Shown here: one piece after another, positions 8,434-15,966 of the stretch
Layout of the letters: each line of letters starts with the position of its first letter
How positions within the stretch are numbered: position 1 is the stretch's first letter
From: an uncultured Clostridia bacterium
GTDB lineage: Bacteria; Bacillota; Clostridia; TANB77; CAG-508
Length of the DNA stretch: 17,454 bases
NCBI GenBank assembly: GCA_949118805.1
Contig: CASAUJ010000030.1
Location: 1-17,454, forward strand
Reading direction: 5' to 3'
The notes under the pieces: generated by a model
The model's database searches: none
Told to the model about the DNA's origin: nothing
The model's input: only the letters and a program-made list of their open reading frames with translations
Position numbers and translations under genes: made by a program

Positions 8434-8514
8434 ATAAAATTTTGGAATATAAAATTATGTTTTTTTATACCCTAATTTTTAAGAAAAACATACATTACAA
8501 AATATGAAAACTTA

Positions 8515-8543
8515 TTGACGCATATTTTGTTTAATCATATAAA
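8515..8543 (+). promoter_or_regulatory. Promoter of candidate small RNA or metG leader
   Basis: TTGACG (8515-8520), exactly 17 bases, TATAAA (8538-8543). Strong match to a vegetative promoter, with no coding frame directly after it. Confidence 0.75.
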
Positions 8544-8549
8544 AAGGGA

Positions 8550-8648
8550 AAAATAGAAAATGGACAATTTAGGATAGAATAAATTAGTTAATATGATTTG
8601 TATTTAGAGTAACCATAAAAATAGCAACACCTTGTTGCTATTTTTTTT
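8550..8648 (+). ncRNA. Candidate ~100-nt small RNA or attenuated metG leader
   Basis: A near-consensus promoter ends at 8543 and an intrinsic terminator lies at 8617-8648, with no convincing gene between, so a transcript of about 100 bases is expected. It could be a free small RNA or a premature-termination leader for metG, about 110 bases further on. I see no T-box landmarks (no clear specifier stem or 14-base T-box), so tRNA-sensing control is not supported. No known RNA family recognised. Confidence 0.45.
8617..8648 (+). terminator. Intrinsic terminator upstream of metG
   Basis: AAAATAGCAAC (8617-8627 or shifted by one) pairs with GTTGCTATTTT (from 8634), loop about five bases, ending in a run of eight or more T. 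The 389-base gap 8371-8759 otherwise holds the terminator at 8394, the promoter at 8515 and the palindrome at 8706. Confidence 0.85.
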
Positions 8649-8705
8649 AGAATGTGGTAATATAATGCTAACAAATGGAAATGATAAGAGAAAAGAAAAG
8701 TAAAA

Positions 8706-8738
8706 ACGGGGATGATGTGAAAAAAGAAACGTCCCCAT
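8706..8738 (+). repeat. REP-like short palindromic element
   Basis: CGGGGA (8707-8712) and TCCCC (8732-8736) flank GTGAAAAAAGAAACG. The GAAAAAAGAAACGTCCCC wording is like short dispersed repeats seen in many Firmicutes genomes, often linked to REP-associated transposases. It sits just before the metG ribosome site. This rests on memory of the repeat family; copy number in this genome cannot be seen here. Confidence 0.4.
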
Positions 8739-8759
8739 TGCACATAAGGAGGAAGAAAA

Positions 8760-10334
8760 GTGAACAATAAGTTTTATGTGACAACACCAATTTATTATCC
8801 AAGTGGAAGGTTTCATATTGGCACTGCTTATACAACTGTTTTAGCAGATAGTATGAAACAGTACCATATATTAAAAGGGGAAGATGCCTATTTATTAACA
8901 GGTACAGATGAGCATGGACAGAAGATAGAGAAAAAAGCAAAGGAAGAAGGAAAGACACCAAAGGAATATGTGGATGAAATGGCAAAAATAGCAAAAGAAT
9001 TGTGGGCGAAAATGGAAATAGATTATGATGATTATATTCAAACAACAGAGGAAAGACATGAAAAGGTGGTACAAAAAATATTTAATCAATTTATGGAACA
9101 AGGAGATATTTACAAGGGGGAATATGAAGGATGGTATTGTATTCCTTGTGAGACTTTTTTTACAGAAACACAATTAGTAGAGGGGAAATGCCCAGATTGT
9201 GGAAGAGAAGTAGAGTTGATGAAGGAAGAATCTTATTTCTTTCATATGAAAAAATATGCGGATCGATTATTAAAGTATTATGAAGAACATCCAGATTTTA
9301 TCAAACCAGAAAATAGAAAAAATGAAATGATTAATAATTTTATCAAACCAGGTTTAGAGGATTTATGTGTTAGTAGAACTTCTTTTGATTGGGGAATTCA
9401 AGTAGAAAAAGATCCAAAACATGTTATTTATGTATGGTTAGATGCATTAACTAATTATATTACAGCATTGGGGTATTTATCAGAAGATGATAGCCTATTT
9501 CAAAAATATTGGCCAGCAGATTTACAGATTGTAGGAAAAGATATTGCTAGATTTCATTTGATTTATTGGCCTATTTTCCTAATGGCATTGGACTTACCAT
9601 TACCAAAAACAATATTTGTTCATAATTGGATTATGATGAAAGAGGGAAAAATGTCAAAGTCAAAAGGAAATGTTATTTATCCAGAAACGTTAATCGAGCG
9701 ATATGGACTAGATAGTGTTCGATATTTCTTATTAAGAGAGATGCCAGTGTCACAAGATGGAATCTTTTCACCAGAAGCTTTTATTGAAAGATATAATTTT
9801 GATTTATGTAATGATTTAAGCAATCTTTTGAATCGTACGATATCCATGGTAAATAAGTACTTTGAAGGAAAGGTTCCTCCCTATCAAGGAACTCCAAATG
9901 AAGTAGATAAAGAACTAGAAGAATATGCATTAGCACAAATTGAAAAGTTTGAGGAAAAATGGAATCGATATGAAATTGCGAATAGTATTCAAGAAATATG
10001 GAATTTAATTGCTCGTACCAATAAATATATAGATGAAACTATGCCGTGGAATTTAGCCAAGGAAGAACAAACAGAGAAATTAGCATCTTGTATGTATCAT
10101 TTAGTTGAAAATCTAAGAAAAATAGCAATTTTGATCAAACCAATTATGAAACAAACAGCAGATAATATCTTTCGACAAATTGGAATAGAAGAAAATGAAA
10201 TGAAAAACTGGAAAGACTTAAAAACTTATGATAAAATAGAAAACAGTAGGGTAATTGAAAAAGGAGAACCTATATTTATGAGGTTAAAAGCAGAAGAAGA
10301 AATCGAATTTTTAAAAAACATTATGAAAGTTTAA
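8760..10334 (+). CDS. metG: Methionyl-tRNA synthetase
   Basis: A 524-residue class I synthetase that charges tRNA-Met with methionine in the cytoplasm. Seen: the start YVTTPIYYPSGRFHIGTAY with the HIGH-like HIGT at residues 19-22, TGTDEHGQKI at 47-56, one zinc knuckle with CxxC pairs at C127/C130 and C144/C147, WLDAL near 226-230 and KMSKS at 297-301, then the alpha-helical anticodon domain. It lacks the C-terminal EMAP-like tRNA-binding domain present in longer bacterial forms. GTG 8760 is chosen because AAGGAGGA (about 8746-8753) is ideally spaced. TATAAT at 8661-8666 is a possible -10 with a weak -35. No in-frame CGG: the CGGA at 9259 spans GCG GAT and is out of frame. Confidence 0.96.
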   Translation: MNNKFYVTTPIYYPSGRFHIGTAYTTVLADSMKQYHILKGEDAYLLTGTDEHGQKIEKKAKEEGKTPKEYVDEMAKIAKELWAKMEIDYDDYIQTTEERHEKVVQKIFNQFMEQGDIYKGEYEGWYCIPCETFFTETQLVEGKCPDCGREVELMKEESYFFHMKKYADRLLKYYEEHPDFIKPENRKNEMINNFIKPGLEDLCVSRTSFDWGIQVEKDPKHVIYVWLDALTNYITALGYLSEDDSLFQKYWPADLQIVGKDIARFHLIYWPIFLMALDLPLPKTIFVHNWIMMKEGKMSKSKGNVIYPETLIERYGLDSVRYFLLREMPVSQDGIFSPEAFIERYNFDLCNDLSNLLNRTISMVNKYFEGKVPPYQGTPNEVDKELEEYALAQIEKFEEKWNRYEIANSIQEIWNLIARTNKYIDETMPWNLAKEEQTEKLASCMYHLVENLRKIAILIKPIMKQTADNIFRQIGIEENEMKNWKDLKTYDKIENSRVIEKGEPIFMRLKAEEEIEFLKNIMKV

Positions 10335-10358
10335 AAGAAGAAAGGAAGGAAAGAAGAG

Positions 10359-10517
10359 ATGGAAGAAACAAAAGAAAATCAAAAAAACAAAAAGGGAAAA
10401 CATAAGGCAAAAGCTACAATTGGAGATATCATATTTAGATGTTTAATTATATCTGCTATCTTTTTTATAGCTCTTATTGTATATATCGGGTATATAAAAG
10501 GAATGTTAAATGGATAG
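10359..10517 (+). CDS. 52-residue single-pass membrane protein
   Basis: ATG 10359 follows AAGGAAGG at about 10342-10349 and lies 24 bases after the metG stop. The product has a highly basic N-terminus (residues 1-23, many Lys), then one hydrophobic segment at about 30-46 (IISAIFFIALIVYIGYI) and a short tail. Orientation inside-to-outside is likely from the positive N-terminus. It is followed by an intrinsic terminator, so it probably ends the metG transcript. I do not recognise a family. Confidence 0.65.
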   Translation: MEETKENQKNKKGKHKAKATIGDIIFRCLIISAIFFIALIVYIGYIKGMLNG

Positions 10518-10531
10518 CATTTATAAAAATG

Positions 10532-10559
10532 AAAAAAAGAGCCTTAAGGCTCTTTTATT
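10532..10559 (+). terminator. Intrinsic terminator after the metG operon
   Basis: AAAAGAGCC (10535-10543), loop TTAA, GGCTCTTTT (10548-10556). A perfect stem with a T-rich tail, 15 bases after the small membrane protein gene. Confidence 0.85.
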
Positions 10560-10585
10560 AAGTTAATATTTTTTTTAAATACCCC

Positions 10586-10614
10586 TACAAAAAAATAGAA
10601 AAATAGTATATAAT
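10586..10614 (+). promoter_or_regulatory. Probable promoter of the deacetylase operon
   Basis: TATAAT at 10609-10614, with TACAAA (10586-10591) 17 bases upstream as a weak -35. It lies 31 bases before the start of the deacetylase gene and just after a terminator. Confidence 0.55.
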
Positions 10615-10645
10615 AGAAAAAAACAAAATAAAAGGACGTAAAAAA

Positions 10646-11548
10646 ATGATAAAAGACAAAATTTATAAAATAGCAATTAATGAAGAACATATCAATTTAA
10701 AAAAAATAGCAATGATAATAGGAATTGTCATAATAGTAATGGGATTCATCGCGATTACAGTAAATTGTATTCAACTAATTCAACAAGAAAAAGTATATCG
10801 ACAATATGAAGCGCAATTAATTACTTTAGCAAAAGAAGAAGAGGAAAAACAAGCAGAAAGAGAAAGAAAAAGGCAGGAAAGAATACCAAAATTAACAGAA
10901 GAAGGAAGAAAAAATATTGAAAATATATATCACTCTGAAACAAAAAGAGTTTTTTTGACTTTTGATGATGGCCCATCTACTGTGACACCAAAAATTTTAG
11001 ATATTTTGAGCCAAGAAGATATAAAAGCTACTTTCTTTGTATTAGGATCTAGAGTAGAAACTTCACCAGAAACGGTAAAAAGAATTTATGAAGAAGGACA
11101 TTATTTAGCAAACCATGGTTACTCTCACATTTATTCTAAAATTTATGAATCGCCACAAATGGTATTAGAGGAATTTAACCGATGCAATGAAGCCGTAAGA
11201 ACAGCTATTGGTGTGCCAGAATACCATTCTCATTTATTTCGATTTCCTGGAGGATTGCCAGGGGGGAAATATGCAGAAATAAAATTACAAGCAAAAGAAC
11301 TGTTAGCACAAAATGATATTTTACATATTGATTGGAATGCTTTAACAGGAGATGCAGAAACAACCAAACCAACCATAGAATTTGAAATGCAAAGGATAAA
11401 AGATACGGTGTCCAATAAAAGTAGTGTAGTTATTTTGATGCATGATGCACAAGCAAAAGCAGTAACAGCAGAAGCATTACCACAGATCATTTCTTGGTTA
11501 AGAGAAAATGGATATGAATTTAAAAATTTTTATGATATTATAAAATAG
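10646..11548 (+). CDS. Membrane-anchored polysaccharide (peptidoglycan) deacetylase
   Basis: A 300-residue NodB-fold (carbohydrate esterase 4) deacetylase. Residues 20-45 form a signal anchor, 50-95 a charged linker, and the catalytic domain begins at about 100. Active-site motifs are complete: TFDDGP 105-110 (catalytic Asp and metal Asp), HGYSH 157-161 (metal His pair), RFPGG 199-203, DWN 229-231 and LMHD 264-267 with the catalytic His. Such enzymes remove acetyl groups from N-acetylated sugars of cell-wall glycan outside the membrane, often giving lysozyme resistance. The exact substrate (PdaA-, PgdA-like or other) cannot be set from sequence. The next gene starts 14 bases downstream, so they are co-transcribed. 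Confidence 0.92.
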   Translation: MIKDKIYKIAINEEHINLKKIAMIIGIVIIVMGFIAITVNCIQLIQQEKVYRQYEAQLITLAKEEEEKQAERERKRQERIPKLTEEGRKNIENIYHSETKRVFLTFDDGPSTVTPKILDILSQEDIKATFFVLGSRVETSPETVKRIYEEGHYLANHGYSHIYSKIYESPQMVLEEFNRCNEAVRTAIGVPEYHSHLFRFPGGLPGGKYAEIKLQAKELLAQNDILHIDWNALTGDAETTKPTIEFEMQRIKDTVSNKSSVVILMHDAQAKAVTAEALPQIISWLRENGYEFKNFYDIIK

Positions 11549-11562
11549 AAGGAGAGAGAACT

Positions 11563-13875
11563 TTGCCTAAGAAAATAGAGAATAACACCAGTATAGAAGA
11601 AAAATTAGAATATTTAGGATTGAATTTAACAAAGATACCAGCTAGTCTAAAAAAAGTAGAACCATTAAATTTTAGAGTTCCTAAGTTTTATGAAGAAAAG
11701 CAATATAGACAATATCGTTATATTCCAATCAAAGAGATACAAATTTTATTATCTCCTACTAGTCGTTTAGATGAAATACAAGAAAAATATGGGAAAGCAA
11801 GCCCATTGGCTGATTACTTAGATAGTAAAAATGAGGAAAATATTTTAAAATATACAACTTTTTTAAATATGTTGAAAAAAGTGAAAATAGAAGAAATCGA
11901 GGAAATAGAACAAGAACAGATAAATTTAAACAAGAAAATACCTTTTCGAGTAAAGTTTAAAGGGAATTATTTATGGCAAATTTATTATTCTGAAAATACC
12001 AATCGATATTTTATGATTGTGCCAACAGAAGAAGCTAATTATGCAACTTTTTTCTTTTTATTAAAAAAACAATTAGAGAAAAAAAGAACTTCTAAAATTT
12101 TTGTACCGATAAAAAATGTTACTTATAGCCAAGAATATTTAAAAAAATCACAATTTGAAGATATTGAAAATTTCTTATGGTTATTTACAAAAGATTGGCC
12201 TTTGGTTTATGAGGTATATGATAAAAATGAAGAATTAACCATCCAAATTACAGGAGAAACAGAGGTATATGAAAAAATAAAAAGCCCTTATCGAATTAAA
12301 TTACAGAATAAAGAGGAAGCTACTCGATTTTATAAATTAATTAAAGCAATGTTTATTTTACAAACAGAATTACCACATTATTTTATCTTTCAAACGAATA
12401 TTGGTAAAATGGGAGAGATTGAATTTTATAGTGAAGAACAAAAAATAGAATATGATATGCTTCCAGAATGGATTAACCAAGAATGTAAAATGGGAAAAAT
12501 GCGAATGCAAGAAGTGAAGGACATGATACGTCATAATAAAAGAAAATTAGAGGTGATAAAAGAGGAAATAGCAATACAAGAAATTGAGTATCTTGCAAAG
12601 GAGAAACAAATTTCTACTTTTCTAGCATGTAAGAAATCTTTTTTTGGTAAATTTAAATATTATTTTAAATATAACAAAAAGAAAAATAAGGAAGAAGTAC
12701 AACCAATTTCTATCAATGAAAAAAGAGAAGACAAGCAATTGTTAAAAAATGAAATGATAAAAAAGAAAAAGAAAGAAAGAGTAGAGAAAGAAAACTATAC
12801 AATAGAGGAATTAATTGACGTTTATAAAGAAGTTGAGAAGTTAGAATATATCTTAAAGAATGTTGTAATGGATCTGAATAGTTTAAAATTAAAAAGGAAA
12901 AACATGGCGAAAAAAATTGAAAATGCGACTTTATTTATAGAAGAAATTGATCGCCATAAAAAAAGTATTTTTGAATTCTGGAAATATAGCAATAAAGATG
13001 CTATGGCAACTTTACCAGAAGGCGAAGAGGAAAAAATTGATCGAAATAAAAAAATAACAAAAGTTTTTGATTATGAGGAAGATCTTGAAGAATTTGGGAA
13101 AACAATGGATAAAATACAAAGAAGAATTTTATCAAAGCAAGAGACAGATAGTATCTACATTGCTTCTACAAATTTGATAGAAATATTAAATCGAGTCAAA
13201 AATAATGAAGTTTTACCAAAAGACATAACAGCTAGTTTAAGAGAATTGAAAAAGGAAGTGATGGAAGAAAAATCATTGACAGAGATGGATGAGTTTGACA
13301 TATTCGGGGCAATGGCACAAGATAAGTCCAAAGTTTCTAAAATTAAAAATAAAAGGCATAGAGAATTGGCAAAAGATAAATTTGCAATTTTGGATGTTAC
13401 AAAAGCAACTAAACCAATTGGCTACAAAATGACATTGGAACAAGTAATAGAAAATATAAAGATAGCCTTAAAAAAAGTAGTAAGCTCAGAAGATATAACT
13501 GTGTATAAAGCAATACAAGATGAATTTTTGGATGAAAAACAAATTAATATTTTTGATATGAATCCAAAAGCTGAAATGAAAGAGGCTATTCAAGAAATGA
13601 AAGCAAAGATTAATTTTTATAAAATTAATTTGAAAAGAGGAGTTCATGCTATTAGTTATACCAATAGTATATTTTATGATAACCAAAATAAAACTTTACC
13701 AGTTGGACAAGACTTGTCTACTAAAATTTTAGTAGATATTGCAAAATTAGACATGGAATTAAAGAAAAAGACTTCATTTAAGGTAGTGGATTTAGAAAAA
13801 GATAATGATTTTTCCACAGTTACCATAAAAAATATCCGTGTTTTTGAATATGATATAAATGAAAAAAGAACTTAG
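11563..13875 (+). CDS. Unrecognised 770-residue cytoplasmic protein
   Basis: TTG 11563 is supported by AAGGAG (11549-11554) at an eight-base spacing, 14 bases after the deacetylase. The protein has no signal peptide and no membrane helix. The N-terminal ~300 residues look globular (aromatic-rich, e.g. YRQYRYIPIKEIQILLSP). Residues about 315-350 and 410-475 are charged helices likely to form coiled coils, separated by a Lys-rich linker near 370-405. The C-terminal ~250 residues are mixed, ending FEYDINEKRT. I see no nucleotide-binding, nuclease or protease motif and do not recognise the family. Context between two cell-wall enzymes hints at an envelope or division-related role, which is inference only. 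An uninterrupted frame of this length without one CGG codon is notable in view of the other genes. Confidence 0.85.
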   Translation: MPKKIENNTSIEEKLEYLGLNLTKIPASLKKVEPLNFRVPKFYEEKQYRQYRYIPIKEIQILLSPTSRLDEIQEKYGKASPLADYLDSKNEENILKYTTFLNMLKKVKIEEIEEIEQEQINLNKKIPFRVKFKGNYLWQIYYSENTNRYFMIVPTEEANYATFFFLLKKQLEKKRTSKIFVPIKNVTYSQEYLKKSQFEDIENFLWLFTKDWPLVYEVYDKNEELTIQITGETEVYEKIKSPYRIKLQNKEEATRFYKLIKAMFILQTELPHYFIFQTNIGKMGEIEFYSEEQKIEYDMLPEWINQECKMGKMRMQEVKDMIRHNKRKLEVIKEEIAIQEIEYLAKEKQISTFLACKKSFFGKFKYYFKYNKKKNKEEVQPISINEKREDKQLLKNEMIKKKKKERVEKENYTIEELIDVYKEVEKLEYILKNVVMDLNSLKLKRKNMAKKIENATLFIEEIDRHKKSIFEFWKYSNKDAMATLPEGEEEKIDRNKKITKVFDYEEDLEEFGKTMDKIQRRILSKQETDSIYIASTNLIEILNRVKNNEVLPKDITASLRELKKEVMEEKSLTEMDEFDIFGAMAQDKSKVSKIKNKRHRELAKDKFAILDVTKATKPIGYKMTLEQVIENIKIALKKVVSSEDITVYKAIQDEFLDEKQINIFDMNPKAEMKEAIQEMKAKINFYKINLKRGVHAISYTNSIFYDNQNKTLPVGQDLSTKILVDIAKLDMELKKKTSFKVVDLEKDNDFSTVTIKNIRVFEYDINEKRT

Positions 13876-13880
13876 ACAGA

Positions 13881-13927
13881 TCCTTTTGCATATCATAAAT
13901 TAAAAATGATAGCAAAGGGGTTTTTTT
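13881..13927 (+). terminator. Intrinsic terminator abutting the lysozyme start codon
   Basis: TCCTTTTGC with ATCAT (13881-13896) pairs with ATGATAGC and AAAGGGG (13906-13920), about 14 bp with one bulge, followed by seven T (13921-13927) and immediately ATG 13928. The AAAGGGG of the 3' arm is also the only Shine-Dalgarno of the lysozyme gene, so the hairpin could both end the upstream transcript and mask the ribosome site. Confidence 0.75.
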
Positions 13928-15176
13928 ATGAAAAAAAGAATAATAATTATTTTTACGATTTTAACTTTTTTATTTTTTGCTAATATCAACATGACATATG
14001 CTTTAACACCAAGTTCTGATCCAAGGTATCAGGGAATTGATGTGAGTAATTGGCAGGGATACATAGATTATCGACAGGTACGTGAAAGTGGAATTGAAGT
14101 AGTATACATTAAGGCGAGCCAAGGAAGAAATATAAAAGATGCCTATTTTGATATCAATTATGAAAATGCAAAAGCAAATGGTTTAAAAGTAGGATTTTAT
14201 CATTTTTTAACAGCAACTAATACACGGAGAAGCGGAACAAGAAGCTAGATTTTTTGCTTCTGTTATAGCGGGAAAGCAACCAGATTGTAAACTGGTAATG
14301 GATTATGAGGTATTTGGAGGAGTTAGCATAGAAGAAAGCAATTCAATTGCACAAGTATTTCTAGAAAGTGTAAAGAGATTAACGAATAAGGAAGTAATTG
14401 TGTATAGTGATTTATCAAATGCAAGAGACCGATTTGGAAGGGGAATTGCAGACAATTATGAATTGTGGATTGCGTATTATGGAGATTACAACAATTTGAG
14501 GTATATGGAAACAAGTTGGGATCGATGGATTGGTGTTCAATATACAGATCGAGGGGTGGTTCCAGGAATACGAGGAAAAGTAGATAGAGATTTATATACA
14601 GAATCTATTTTTCTATCAGATGCAAGTGAAATTCCTCATACAGAAAATCCAAATGATACTAACAATACAGAAACTATTTTTTATACCATACAAAGTGGAG
14701 ATACTTTATCAGAAATAGCAAGTCGATATGGAACAACAGTACAAGAATTAATAGAAATGAATTCTATTTCAAATCCAAATTTGATTTATCCAGGTGAAAC
14801 GATTCGAATTTCTACTAATTCGACCATAAGTGGTTCAGAAACAAGAGGAACTGGAAGTATTGTTTATACCGTAAAAAGAGGAAATACATTATCACAAATT
14901 GCGAAAGCTTATGGAGTAAGTGTGGAGCATATTGTAGAAATCAATCAAATTCAAGATCCAAATTTAATTTATCCTGGCGAGAAATTGAGAATAACAGAAA
15001 GTACAAACCAAAATTTTAATCCAGTAGCACAAAGTAATTATTATACCGTTCAAACAGGAGATACTTTATCTGGAATTGCTAGACGCTATGGAGTAAGTGT
15101 TCAATATTTAGTTCGTTTAAATGGAATTCATAATCCAAATCTTATTTATCCAGGAGAAATGTTAAAACTATCTTAA
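13928..15176 (+). CDS. Secreted GH25 lysozyme with three LysM repeats (CGGA +1 site)
   Basis: A 415-residue secreted protein if CGGA at 14225-14228 is read as one residue (1249 bases minus 1 is 416 codons). Signal peptide at residues 1-25 (KKR, hydrophobic core, YALT). The GH25 domain at about 35-235 shows GIDVSNWQG, VYIKASQG, GFYHFLTA, then after the shift EAEQEARFFASVIAG and the catalytic DYE at 125-127, and ELWIAYYG. Three LysM modules at about 252-294, 313-355 and 372-415 each carry YT(I/V)..G.TLS.IA and NPNLIYPGE, and bind peptidoglycan. The enzyme cleaves the glycan strand (muramidase). Without the shift it stops at 14246-14248, losing the catalytic Glu and all LysM repeats, so the short product could not work. 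It follows a deacetylase that might tune substrate sensitivity. The second CGGA, at 14233, is out of frame (GCG GAA). Confidence 0.93.
14225..14228 (+). other. CGGA +1 frameshift site 7 (lysozyme)
   Basis: Codon 100: AAT ACA CGGA GAA GCG. The shift restores EAEQEARFFASV, the expected GH25 helix, and the catalytic DYE 25 residues on. Shares the 11-mer ACACGGAGAAG with site 1. Confidence 0.85.
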
Positions 15177-15183
15177 AATATTC

Positions 15184-15212
15184 TTGCCAAAAAGAGAACA
15201 ATGCAGTATAAT
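15184..15212 (+). promoter_or_regulatory. Promoter of the HTH protein gene
   Basis: TTGCCA (15184-15189), 17 bases, TATAAT (15207-15212), 32 bases before the start codon. Confidence 0.75.
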
Positions 15213-15244
15213 GATGACATAATGAAAAGAGAGGATGTAAAATT

Positions 15245-15754
15245 ATGGCATATTTAGAAGAAGTGAAAAAGCAAGTAAAAGAACAATTAGCAAGGGGAGA
15301 AAAAGTAAAAGTTATTAGTGAACAAACAGGAATTAGTATAGCAACACTTTATAAGTGGAAAAGAGAAGAGGGAGGACAGGAGAAGCAACAACAAGAAAAA
15401 GAAGTGGAAAAAAAGCTTATAATTCAAGAAACAGTACAAAAAGAGGAAGAAAAATTAGCAGTTAGTTTCAGAGAAAGAGTAAAAGTAAATTCAATAAATG
15501 TAGAAACAAAAGGAAAAGAAACAAAAGGGAAATTCTACGAAATAATGGAATTTTTAAAGGAAGGAAGAAAAAATATTTATGTACGCATGCAATCTCAGAA
15601 TAGTAGGATACAAGGAATAGCAATTTCACAATGGGATAAATTAGAGTCACTAATAGAAAGCGTAAATGTCAATCGAAACAATACAGAATACCTTAATATT
15701 TTATATGATAAAATATCAAAATTGAAACAATTAAGAAAGGAAATGGATCGATAA
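15245..15754 (+). CDS. Small helix-turn-helix protein
   Basis: A 169-residue protein with an N-terminal helix-turn-helix at about residues 18-40 (VKVISEQTGISIATLYKWKRE), of the kind found in transposase or terminase-like HTH_23/resolvase HTH proteins. A long charged Glu/Lys/Gln region (about 42-80) follows, then a C-terminal helical part ending KLKQLRKEMDR. It has its own promoter and an AGAGAGG ribosome site. It may be a DNA-binding regulator, but no partner is evident. It precedes tRNA-Leu and is not obviously part of the adjacent recombinase island. Confidence 0.75.
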   Translation: MAYLEEVKKQVKEQLARGEKVKVISEQTGISIATLYKWKREEGGQEKQQQEKEVEKKLIIQETVQKEEEKLAVSFRERVKVNSINVETKGKETKGKFYEIMEFLKEGRKNIYVRMQSQNSRIQGIAISQWDKLESLIESVNVNRNNTEYLNILYDKISKLKQLRKEMDR

Positions 15755-15774
15755 TAAAATTTTGATGAAAAATA

Positions 15775-15803
15775 TAGACAATACGAAAAATATGTGCTAA
15801 GAT
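15775..15803 (+). promoter_or_regulatory. Promoter of tRNA-Leu
   Basis: TAGACA (15775-15780), 17 bases, TAAGAT (15798-15803), 25 bases before the mature tRNA. Confidence 0.7.
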
Positions 15804-15828
15804 ATAACAGTACATATTTTTTATATAT

Positions 15829-15911
15829 GCCGATGTGGCGGAATTGGTAGACGCACTGGATTCAAAATCCAGCGGGAAACCATGTGGGTTCGAGTCCCAC
15901 CATCGGTACCA
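15829..15911 (+). tRNA. tRNA-Leu (anticodon CAA)
   Basis: An 83-base class II cloverleaf. Acceptor GCCGATG pairs with CATCGGT, discriminator A, encoded CCA 15909-15911. The D arm has GGTAGAC, the anticodon stem CTGGA/TCCAG encloses loop TTCAAAA giving anticodon CAA (reads UUG), a variable arm follows, and the T arm has GGTTCGAGTCC. Confidence 0.95.
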
Positions 15912-15917
15912 GTATGG

Positions 15918-15958
15918 ATGTTTTTATGGGATTTAGCGTTCCATAAGAACATTTTTTT
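15918..15958 (+). terminator. Intrinsic terminator of tRNA-Leu
   Basis: ATGTTTTTATGGGA (15918-15931) pairs with TTCCATAAGAACAT (15939-15952) with two G-U-type pairs, followed by a T-run to 15958. Starts seven bases after the tRNA. Confidence 0.85.
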
Positions 15959-15966
15959 ATTCTTGT

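Noticed and set aside
8515..8760. T-box riboswitch ahead of metG
   Set aside because: I could not find a T-box sequence or a specifier loop; only a promoter and a simple terminator are clear.
7321..9173. Several minus-strand open frames opposite the glycine-rich and metG genes
   Set aside because: They are low-complexity Leu/Phe/Ser-rich shadows of AT- and purine-rich coding strands, with no ribosome sites or recognisable domains.
3697..14228. Reading the three CGGA genes as pseudogenes or as random assembly errors
   Set aside because: All seven breaks share one tetramer, one phase and one direction, downstream sequence is well preserved, and out-of-frame CGGA (including a nearly identical 10-of-11 context at 4318) causes no break. 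A sequencing error cannot know the reading frame. Raw reads should still be checked.
15829..15911. tRNA-Leu 3' end as the attachment site of the recombinase island
   Set aside because: No copy of the tRNA 3' end is visible elsewhere in the window, a normal terminator follows the tRNA, and large serine recombinases usually do not use tRNA genes.
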